15,548 nt of DNA from CALMKX01 sp036274895 (GTDB lineage: Bacteria > Acidobacteriota > Thermoanaerobaculia > Multivoradales > SZUA-115), in the NCBI GenBank assembly GCA_036274895.1, contig DASUEU010000071.1:1-15548 (forward strand). The letters run 5' to 3'. This document shows, one piece after another, positions 1 to 13,937 of this stretch. The notes beneath the pieces are model-generated. The model saw only the letters and a list, made by a program, of their open reading frames with translations. It was not told the origin of the DNA and searched no databases. Both the position numbers and the translations under genes were made by a program. Numbering within the stretch: the stretch's first letter is position 1; every line of letters starts with the position of its first letter.

Positions 1-7498
<7,498 letters not shown>

Positions 7499-7503
7499 AG
7501 AAG

Positions 7504-7571
7504 TTTGGACTGCGGCGACGGGTCGCCGCTTTCAAGCGCCCGAAAGCGGCGACCCGTCGCCGCACTCCAAA
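7504..7571. repeat. Near-perfect 30+30 nt palindrome, possible bidirectional terminator or dispersed repeat
   Basis: The arms at 7504-7533 and 7542-7571 match as inverted copies at 29 of 30 positions and enclose an 8-nt loop. Each arm also contains its own smaller palindrome, gcggcgac-gg-gtcgccgc (7512-7529 in the left arm), so the sequence can form one long hairpin or two short ones. It starts five bases after the NRPS stop codon and lies between two convergent genes, a natural place for termination from both sides. There is no clean T-run beyond the left NRPS-side stem, so it is not a textbook intrinsic terminator. The core resembles gcggcgac/gtcgccgc elements that I recall as dispersed in large high-GC genomes. 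Confidence 0.75.
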
Positions 7572-7608
7572 GGGCTCCGCTCTCGTCCTGGATCAACCCA
7601 GGGGCTGA

Positions 7609-7728
7609 ATCGAGCCCTTCTACCGCAACGTCAACGGTCGGTTGCGTGTGCTCGAAAGCCGAACCAATCTGGAGTATGAGGACGCCCTCGCGAGCGTCCG
7701 GCGTATCCTGACGAAGCCTGGTGATTGA
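7609..7728 (+). pseudogene. Possible gene remnant, 39-residue open tail with no start codon
   Basis: After an in-frame stop (7606-7608) a reading frame runs open to TGA at 7726-7728. It would encode a charged, protein-like stretch including FYRNVNGRLRVLESRTN and EDALASVRRIL. There is no ATG, GTG or TTG suitably placed at its beginning and no ribosome-binding site. The composition is less GC-rich and more balanced than the flanking frames, which is why it was noticed. It could be the 3' end of a decayed gene brought in with the adjacent palindrome, or chance. I do not recognise the family. Confidence 0.25.
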
Positions 7729-7740
7729 CCCGCCCCACCC

Positions 7741-9525
7741 TCACCCGTCCATCTTTTTGATCAGCTCAATAACGACCTTCTGGATCTCCTCGTCCACCCT
7801 TCCCTCGTAGCCCAGCACCAGGTCGAGATCCTCTTGATAGCTCTGCCTCAGCCGCGCCCGGTCCCCTTGTGACAGTCTGCCCAGGATCTGGACGAGCTGA
7901 ACGGTGTTGCCCCCCGTGCTCTGGATCATCCGGTCGAGGGCCCGCCAGCGCCGGGCGGACTCGGGGATCACCTCGCCCCGCTCGCTGAACGATTCCACTT
8001 TCGAGAGCAGCCCGGCCACCAGCTGGAGCAGGAGCATCTCGCTCTGGATGTAGCTCGATAGCGTCTCGGCCGTGATGGTCCGTCCGTTGACGAGGATGGT
8101 GAGGTTCTTCGGGTCCTTCAGCTGGCGGTTCCAGATCGTCCTCTTGGCCATGTACGAAGTGGTGGCCCCCATCTCTTCGAGCAGGCTTCGTCCCTTGGTG
8201 CGAAATGGCGGCCGCAGCACCAGCACGGGCTTGGATTCCTCGAGCTTGCTCGGCTGCTCGCCCTTGGTCGCGAAGCCGATGGAGTAGCCCGCCGCCAGCA
8301 GCTGCATGATCTCTCGGGCATAGATCGCCACCGTGGCCGAGACGTTGCGGTTGCGGACGTCGCCTTCCTTGAAATTCTGATCGTTGGTGGGATCGGTCAC
8401 CAGCACGAAAGGCAGTCGGGCGACGATGCCGCCGAGGATCCAGGCTCCGGTTTTCTCGACCGTCCAGAAGCTCTTCGAGCGGCCCTTGAGCTGGAAGTTG
8501 TACAGCTCCTGATCCTTCAAGCCTGGGATGTACTGTTGGGAGTTGGAGGGGTTTCCCGGCACGGTCAGGCCCATCTGCTCGGCCGACGTCAGGCTCTTTT
8601 TGTCGGAGACGCGATAGAGCTGGATGCGCGGCACTTTGCCCTTGCTGAACTGGCGATTGCGGATGGAGAGGGCCAGGCGGAAGGCCGCCGCCGCGTGGGA
8701 CCAGTGCGTCTGCGCCGAGATCACCGTTCCCTTGCTCATTCCGCGGCCGACGATCGGTTCGGTGTCCTGTTGATAGAAGTTGGTGTCGATGAAGAAGCGC
8801 AGCGCCAGCTCGTGGAAACGCTGGCTGACCTGGAACAACCGAAGGATGTCGAGATCCGACAGGAAGGTGAAGATGTAGAGCAGGATCTGGTTGGGGAGGA
8901 CGGCCAGCGGCACCGGCGCGAGCTTCTTCTTCTTTTTCTCCGGCTGCTTCTCCGGCGGGTCCTTCTCGTCCTTCCGTTTCATCGGCTGGACAGCCCCGGA
9001 TCGGGCGGGGTGGAGGTGCGGACCCCGCAGGGCGGCCGGGGGTGCCAGCCCGGGAGCGCTCGCGGCGACGCGCGCGGCCACGGCCTCGGCCTCCCGTTCC
9101 AGGGCGGGATCCTGCACCACCATCAGGCCGCCCCGACCGTGGGGCACGCGCACCCGCCCCTGGCGCTGCTGCACCACGTGGGCGACCTCGTGTCCCAAGA
9201 GGCGCCTCCCGGCCGGACTGTGGGGGGCGAAGCGGCTCGGGGTGACGTAGATGTCGTGCCCGGTGGTGAAGGCGTGGGCGCCGATCACCTCGGGCTGGGG
9301 CCCCAGGTGGATGCGCACGGTCGAGAGGTCGGTGCGGAGGATCTCCTCCAGGGCCCCGCGCAGGGGGGCGGGAAGGGGCCGACCGGCGTGGTGGGGCTGG
9401 AGGGCGAGCCTGGCGGCATCGACCGAGCCGGCATGGCCGGCCCCGAAGGGCTGGACCGGCACTCCGGGCCGGCCCGCGGGGAACCATCCCTGGAGGATGA
9501 GAGTGACGGTTCTCGAGGTCGTCAT
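7741..9525 (-). CDS. DUF4157 / F-box protein, candidate eukaryote-directed effector
   Basis: The protein is about 594 residues from the ATG at 9525. Residues about 51-153 are a DUF4157 domain: LSTVRIHLG, AHAFTTGHDIYV, then the zinc-binding-type HEVAH at 112-116 (9178-9192) followed by VVQQ, and a C-terminal EREAEAVAARVA helix. Residues 183-201 are a Lys-rich linker with basic clusters KRK and KKKKK. Residues about 207-241 (8803-8907) fit the F-box signature: LPNQILLYIFTFLSDLDIL then RLFQVSQRFHELA. The remaining 350 residues match no family I know. DUF4157 is known from proteins linked to contractile injection systems and polymorphic toxins; F-boxes recruit Skp1 of eukaryotic SCF ubiquitin ligases. 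An exported effector is therefore inferred. There is no signal peptide or membrane segment. The frame stays open upstream to 10332, but that part is antisense to two good genes; ATG 9567 is an alternative start, and neither has a clear SD. The gene is convergent with the NRPS. Confidence 0.9.
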   Translation of the reverse strand: MTTSRTVTLILQGWFPAGRPGVPVQPFGAGHAGSVDAARLALQPHHAGRPLPAPLRGALEEILRTDLSTVRIHLGPQPEVIGAHAFTTGHDIYVTPSRFAPHSPAGRRLLGHEVAHVVQQRQGRVRVPHGRGGLMVVQDPALEREAEAVAARVAASAPGLAPPAALRGPHLHPARSGAVQPMKRKDEKDPPEKQPEKKKKKLAPVPLAVLPNQILLYIFTFLSDLDILRLFQVSQRFHELALRFFIDTNFYQQDTEPIVGRGMSKGTVISAQTHWSHAAAAFRLALSIRNRQFSKGKVPRIQLYRVSDKKSLTSAEQMGLTVPGNPSNSQQYIPGLKDQELYNFQLKGRSKSFWTVEKTGAWILGGIVARLPFVLVTDPTNDQNFKEGDVRNRNVSATVAIYAREIMQLLAAGYSIGFATKGEQPSKLEESKPVLVLRPPFRTKGRSLLEEMGATTSYMAKRTIWNRQLKDPKNLTILVNGRTITAETLSSYIQSEMLLLQLVAGLLSKVESFSERGEVIPESARRWRALDRMIQSTGGNTVQLVQILGRLSQGDRARLRQSYQEDLDLVLGYEGRVDEEIQKVVIELIKKMDG

Positions 9526-9582
9526 GGCGAGGGAGGGGGTGGACGGAGCCGCCAAGAAGGGTAGCATTGCGCAAAGAGAGTC

Positions 9583-9972
9583 ATGACCCCTCAACCCACG
9601 ACCTACCGACTGGCTGCCGGCGTTGCGGTCGCCGCGACTTTGATCTTGATCTGGCTGAGCCTCGGCGTCGGCATCATCGGCAGGGACGGCGACCCTGCCA
9701 ACCGGATGTACTTCGGGGTGGTCGCGGTGGGGATCCTCGGCGCCCTCCTCGCACGTTTCCAACCCCTGGGGATGGCCCGCGCCCTGCTCGCCATGGCGCT
9801 CGCCCAGGCCCTGATCGGCGCCATCGCGATCTTCGGGGGTTTGGGCCGGCCCTGGAGCGGGGCGCTCGAGCTCTTTCTGCTGAACGGCTTCTTCGTCGCG
9901 ATGTTCGTCGGCTCGGCGTGGCTGTTTCGTCGCGCTGCGTCCGGGCGAGCTGCGGAGAGCCATGAGCGCTAA
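9583..9972 (+). CDS. Small four-helix integral membrane protein, function unknown
   Basis: The 129-residue product has four hydrophobic segments at about residues 10-32, 42-58, 64-86 and 94-116. The first loop carries GIIGRDGDPANRMYFG, a pattern I associate with a widespread family of small uncharacterised inner-membrane proteins. The C-terminus is short, basic and Arg-rich. The ATG at 9583 is preceded only by a weak purine stretch (agagag). It is divergent from the F-box gene with only 57 bp (or 15 bp if that gene starts at 9567) between start codons, so the two may share a compact regulatory region. No enzyme motif is visible, and the role is unknown. Confidence 0.8.
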   Translation: MTPQPTTYRLAAGVAVAATLILIWLSLGVGIIGRDGDPANRMYFGVVAVGILGALLARFQPLGMARALLAMALAQALIGAIAIFGGLGRPWSGALELFLLNGFFVAMFVGSAWLFRRAASGRAAESHER

Positions 9973-10075
9973 GGACCGGCTCTCATCGCTCGCCCGGAGC
10001 GCCGAACGCCGCACCCGCGACGCTCCGTAGGCACCGCGAGCCACCGGCATCTTCTGCAGGGAAAGGAGCTCCCCC

Positions 10076-10483
10076 ATGGCACCGTCCCCGGCCTCGCGAA
10101 TCCAAGCCGCCAACGCGGCGCTGCTGGTCGAGGGCGACCTCGACGCCGTGGGCGAGTACTTCGCCCCGGAGTACGTGGCCCACTTCACGGGCGAGGACTT
10201 GACCGGCGGACCCGCGGCGATCCGCAAGTTCCTGGGCCAGCTCCGGCGCGCGTTCGCCGACCTTGAGGTCGAGGTCGAGATCCTCGTCGAGAGCCGAGAC
10301 CGTGTGGCCTGGCAGCGGACGATCCGCGCCACCCACCGGGCGAGCTACCAGGGCTTCCCGGCCACCGACCGTCCCATCGTCTGGCGCGACATGGTCACCA
10401 GCCGCTTCCGTGACGGCCTCATCGTCGAGGACTGGGCCCTCTCCGACCTCGCCGAGCAGCTGCTGCGGGCGCGCAAGAGCTGA
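10076..10483 (+). CDS. SnoaL-like / ester cyclase family protein (NTF2-like fold)
   Basis: The 135-residue product has the layout of SnoaL-like small cytoplasmic proteins: an N-terminal helix (ASRIQAANAALLVEGDLDAV), a Tyr-rich turn (YFAPEYVAHF), a Gly-Pro-Ala helix start (GGPAAIRKFLGQLRRAF), strands DLEVEVEILVESRDRVAWQRTIRATHRA, and a closing strand pair ending in IVEDWALSDLAEQL. The family includes polyketide cyclases and many uncharacterised proteins, so the fold is confident but the substrate is not. The start is set by an SD (aaaggag, about 10062-10068) eight bases before the ATG. It is not obviously co-transcribed with the next gene, 172 bp away. A deleted copy of this gene lies at about 12389-12478. 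Confidence 0.85.
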   Translation: MAPSPASRIQAANAALLVEGDLDAVGEYFAPEYVAHFTGEDLTGGPAAIRKFLGQLRRAFADLEVEVEILVESRDRVAWQRTIRATHRASYQGFPATDRPIVWRDMVTSRFRDGLIVEDWALSDLAEQLLRARKS

Positions 10484-10655
10484 CGGTCGCGGTCCGCCGG
10501 TCCGCGGGGCGCGCTGCCGGGGAGGATCGGGCACGCCCTGAGCGGCGGCGGAGGCGTCAACCACCTCCCCGCGAAACCCCTCCGCCACCCGCCACATCCA
10601 AGCCCGCGAGCCGGGATCCACCGGCACTCCCTTTCTGAATTCGAGGAGCCGAGTC

Positions 10656-12305
10656 ATGGCCAAGCTGTGGTCAGCGTGTGCATTGTTTTTCCTGGGATCG
10701 GCGGTGGCGCTCGCTCAGGGCGCCCAAACTCGCGAGTGGCCAACCCTCGCCCAGCAGCTCGAGCGGGATCGGGTGGCCCCCGGCAGCGCGCTCGAGCGCT
10801 TCATTGCCGCGAACCAGGACTTCCAGATGCTGCGCGCGGAGGAGATCGCTGACCCGCGCGGCGTGCCGGCCTGGCTGAAGGTGGCGTGGCGCAAGGCCCA
10901 CCCCCGGGACCGCTACTCGGCGGACGACCCGCTGGGCGGCTACCCCTTCTTCCTCAAGGAGATCCACGAGTGGATGGTGAGCCACCCGGACTTGAAGCGC
11001 CAGCCCCGCGAGGCGGACGTGCCGCCCGCGAAGGCCGCTACCGCAGCGGGCGACCGGCGCATCTCCGGCCCACAGCTCCGGCCCCGCAGCGAGAGCGACA
11101 TCCGGATCAACTTCTGGAACCCGAATCAGATCGTCGCCGGCTCCAACAACTTGGACGGCTTCTCTGGCCGCCTCGGCATCTACTACTCGCAGGACGGCGG
11201 CGCCACCTGGGGCCAGACGACGTTGCCCCTGGTGTCGACCGACGACTACCACGGCGATCCGGCGGTGGACTGGACCTCGGACGGTACGGCCTGGGCCCTC
11301 ACCCTCGGCATCCGCGGCACCAGCTTGAACGAGCTGCGGGTGCGCGCCTACCGCTCCACGGACGGCGGCGCCACCTGGACCTTCGACGGCACGCCCAGCG
11401 GCAGCCAGCGCGGAGCGGACAAGGAGCGCCTGTGGGTGGACCACAGTGCGGCCTCCCCTTATCGGGACACCCTCCACGCCACCTGGCGAGCCAGCAACGG
11501 CCCCACCTGGGTGGCCCGCCGCACGGCCGCCGGCTGGCAGAAGGCGGTACGCGTTTCGCCCACCGGCTACTACAGCTTCGGTGGCGACGTGACCACCAAC
11601 ACGGTGGGGGAGGTGATCGTCTCCTGGACCGTGCCGGGGCTGCGCAACATCCAGGTGGCTCGCTCCACTGACGGCGGCGCCAGCTTCGGCAATCCGATCA
11701 CCGTGGCCACCACCTTCGACACCTTCGACATCGGCATCCCGGCCATGGCCACGCGGCGGCCGGTGATCGTGGTGTCGAGCGGCACCTACCGCACCGCCGG
11801 CCGCAACGAGGCCTACCTGGCCTGGATGGACCTCTCGGGCGAGCCCGGCTGTACGGACGGCAGCCAGGAGCCGGGCTCCAACGTGGCCTCGCCCTGCACC
11901 ACCCGCGTGTGGTTCAGCCGCTCCACGGACGGCGGCCTCACCTGGTCGGCGCCGGTGCGCATCTGGCAACAGGCCGCTCTCAACGATCAGTTCAACCCCT
12001 GGCTGGCGGTGGACGAGACGACCGGCAAGGTCGGCATCGCCTACTACGACACCGTGGCCGACCCCGGCCGGGTGAAGACGCACCTCTACTACCAGTCCTC
12101 GGCGGACGGTGGGCTGACCTGGACCGAGCCGCTGCAGGTGACCTCGGCCGAGACGGACGAATCTGTCGCCGGCACCGACTTCGCCAACCAGTACGGCGAC
12201 TACAACGGCATGTCCGCCTACCAGGGCCGCTTCTTCCCGGCCTGGACCGACCGTCGCGACGGCCAGCGCGAGGAGATCTGGACCGCGCCGATCCTGGATC
12301 CCTGA
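10656..12305 (+). CDS. Secreted Asp-box (BNR/sialidase-like) beta-propeller protein
   Basis: The 549-residue product begins with a clear signal peptide (MAKLWSACALFFLGSAVALA, cleavage near residue 20-22), so it is exported. After a non-propeller N-terminal region of about 140 residues, five Asp boxes (S-x-D-G-G-x-[TS]-[WF]) occur at residues 178-185, 234-241, 337-344, 423-430 and 482-489, spaced as in a six-bladed sialidase-type propeller. The sequence between boxes (NPWLAVD, IAYYDT, DYNGMSAYQGRFFPAWTDRR) is typical of exo-alpha-sialidase-like secreted proteins of unknown substrate. Asp boxes are structural and do not prove sialidase activity; I did not identify the sialidase Arg triad. Two Cys in the 399-414 loop could form a disulfide. 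An SD (gaggag, 10643-10648) supports the ATG. Confidence 0.88.
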   Translation: MAKLWSACALFFLGSAVALAQGAQTREWPTLAQQLERDRVAPGSALERFIAANQDFQMLRAEEIADPRGVPAWLKVAWRKAHPRDRYSADDPLGGYPFFLKEIHEWMVSHPDLKRQPREADVPPAKAATAAGDRRISGPQLRPRSESDIRINFWNPNQIVAGSNNLDGFSGRLGIYYSQDGGATWGQTTLPLVSTDDYHGDPAVDWTSDGTAWALTLGIRGTSLNELRVRAYRSTDGGATWTFDGTPSGSQRGADKERLWVDHSAASPYRDTLHATWRASNGPTWVARRTAAGWQKAVRVSPTGYYSFGGDVTTNTVGEVIVSWTVPGLRNIQVARSTDGGASFGNPITVATTFDTFDIGIPAMATRRPVIVVSSGTYRTAGRNEAYLAWMDLSGEPGCTDGSQEPGSNVASPCTTRVWFSRSTDGGLTWSAPVRIWQQAALNDQFNPWLAVDETTGKVGIAYYDTVADPGRVKTHLYYQSSADGGLTWTEPLQVTSAETDESVAGTDFANQYGDYNGMSAYQGRFFPAWTDRRDGQREEIWTAPILDP

Positions 12306-12388
12306 GGCTTGCTCGGCCTGTACCCGCCAGCGAGGTAGGGTCCCTCCAACGCAACCCCCACTCTCGCTGGTCGGGACAGAGCTGGCGA

Positions 12389-12478
12389 CGTCCCTCGCCT
12401 CGCCAATCCAGGCCGCCAACGCGATCCTCCTGGCAGCGGACGATCCGCGCCAGCCGTCGGGAGAGGGATTTCCGCGTC
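12389..12478 (+). pseudogene. Internally deleted copy of the SnoaL-like gene
   Basis: Bases 12389-12433 align with 10084-10128 of the SnoaL-like gene at about 37 of 45 positions, including the shared aatcca.gccgccaacgcg core. The alignment then jumps: 12429-12452 is identical over 24 bases to 10308-10331 and continues weakly to about 12478 (agggatttcc against agggcttccc). About 180 bp of the intact gene is missing between the two blocks, and both sides of the junction carry ctgg. No start codon with an SD and no full frame remain. It is best read as a decayed paralogue, and it occupies much of the 283-bp gap between the propeller gene and the lipoprotein gene. Confidence 0.75.
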
Positions 12479-12588
12479 CCATTCGTCTCCTTCTATGGAG
12501 GCAGGCCCCTGCGACCATCGAAGCAGCCAGCGACCGTCAATTCCGGCGGCACATCCTGCGGGCCACCTCCAGAAGGCGAGGACCTCTC

Positions 12589-13854
12589 ATGCGCCGAAGC
12601 AGCAAATCGTGGTCAGTCCTTGCAGTCGCCGGCCTCTGGACTCTCGGCTGTGCGACGAGCGGGGGGATTCGCGAGGCCGAACTTCCAAGGTACTTCGTGG
12701 GAGTGTTCCAGTGGAGAGGCGACGCCCCGCCCTCCAACGTGGTTTTGGAGATCGACAAGGTCGAGGTGGCTGGGGATGTCATTCGGTTCAAGGGCGGCAA
12801 TACCTACGAAACCTCAGATCTCCGGCTCGAGGTCGAAGGCACCATCAACCGCAAGGACTATTCGGTCACCATCCGGGAGCTGCCTTCCGATCAGCCAGGC
12901 GCGGTGACCGATGGACTCTTCAGGGGCTCGATTTCGAGGAATCTACAGGCGATCACGGCAGAATGGCGGCCGACGACAACGGGCCAGGAGGGAACGCTGG
13001 TCCTGACGGCCGCCGAGGGCCGGCCTGACGGGCCTCGTTCCGAGAATCCTCTCCCCGCTTCGAAGACCTTCCCGGAGCTCCTCGAAGAGCTCGACGGGAA
13101 GGGGCTCTTCCCTCTCTCTCCGGAGCGTGCCGCGAGCTTGCGGGTTCGGAGAGTGGTCGCACACGACTGGTTGCATCGGGATGGGAAGCTCACCGATCGG
13201 AAGGCCGAGAGTGTGGTCGAGTACGACCAAGAGGGGCACATGACTCGCTTCGCCGGCTACGTGGACCAGACTGGATTCGTCGACATGGAGCGGGCGTGGT
13301 CGGGTGGCGAGCTGATCGAAGACAGGATCTACGGCGAGACGACGCCCGGCGGCGAGCGACCGTTGCTCGGTCGGGCCACCTATGAGTACCCAGAGAGCGG
13401 GATCCGAGAAAAGGTCATCCTCGACCCCGAGGGGGAGGTGCTCGGCAAGACGCGCTACATCGAGGACGAATCCGGTCGGCTGGTTCGCCGCGAGGGCGAA
13501 GGGGAAGGCGGGGAGGTGTCCGTGATGACTCGCGCCTACGATGCTTGGGGAAATCCCGTCGAAGACGAGTCTCCGACGGGCCGATCACTCTTCTCCTACG
13601 ACGGTCAAGCCGTCACGGTCTATCACTTCTTGGGGCACAGCGTCGACCGAAACCTGCTGGGTTCGACCTACGCGTATACCTTCGACGGTAGTGGAAATCT
13701 GATCGCTTACCGCCGTGAAGGAGGAGGGTTCTGGGACAGCTTCAAGTACAAGTACGATGAACGAGGGCTTCCCATCGAGAAGACCTGGTCCCGATTCGAG
13801 TATGTGTTACAAGAGCCCTACCAGACGACCAGGTACTCCTACGAGCTCTGGTGA
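12589..13854 (+). CDS. Putative lipoprotein with YD-repeat-like C-terminal half
   Basis: The 421-residue product starts with a basic N-terminus and hydrophobic stretch ending LWTLGCATS, a plausible lipoprotein signal with Cys21 as the lipidated residue (Thr at -3 is less usual). Residues about 30-140 look like a small beta-rich domain (FVGVFQWRGD, VVLEIDKVEV). The second half contains loose YD/RHS-like repeats: YDQEGHMTRF (from residue 212), YDAWGNPVEDE (317), YTFDGSGNLIAY (363) and YKYDERGLPIEK (387). These are too few and irregular for a full RHS cage and no toxin domain follows, so it is probably a small envelope-bound beta protein of unknown role. Base composition is somewhat less GC-rich than the NRPS. 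A modest purine-rich site (gaaggcgagg) precedes the ATG. Confidence 0.8.
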   Translation: MRRSSKSWSVLAVAGLWTLGCATSGGIREAELPRYFVGVFQWRGDAPPSNVVLEIDKVEVAGDVIRFKGGNTYETSDLRLEVEGTINRKDYSVTIRELPSDQPGAVTDGLFRGSISRNLQAITAEWRPTTTGQEGTLVLTAAEGRPDGPRSENPLPASKTFPELLEELDGKGLFPLSPERAASLRVRRVVAHDWLHRDGKLTDRKAESVVEYDQEGHMTRFAGYVDQTGFVDMERAWSGGELIEDRIYGETTPGGERPLLGRATYEYPESGIREKVILDPEGEVLGKTRYIEDESGRLVRREGEGEGGEVSVMTRAYDAWGNPVEDESPTGRSLFSYDGQAVTVYHFLGHSVDRNLLGSTYAYTFDGSGNLIAYRREGGGFWDSFKYKYDERGLPIEKTWSRFEYVLQEPYQTTRYSYELW

Positions 13855-13937
13855 TCGATAGCTAGCCGGGACTTTCATCCGGGGAGTCCCGAGGCGAGAG
13901 GATCTCCGCCTCGCTTTCGACTAAGCTGGAAGCTGCC

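Noticed and set aside
8350..8680. ADP-ribosyltransferase-like fold in the C-terminus of the F-box protein (IQLYRVSD then SKSFWTVEKTG)
   Set aside because: Only a YR-like start was seen; no STS strand or ExE/QxE motif follows at the expected spacing.
9984..10075. Short hairpin cgctc-gcccg-gagcg after the membrane protein gene as a terminator
   Set aside because: A five-base stem with no T-run is expected by chance in DNA this GC-rich.
9526..10332. Upstream extension of the minus-strand F-box frame to an 863-residue protein
   Set aside because: The extra 269 residues are antisense to the membrane protein and SnoaL-like genes, are low in complexity, and do not resemble a DUF4157 leader.
10671..12518. 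615-residue minus-strand open frame
   Set aside because: Antisense to the Asp-box propeller gene, which has a signal peptide, five motifs and an SD. The antisense translation is rich in Gly/Arg/Ala/Val, as expected of high-GC shadow frames.
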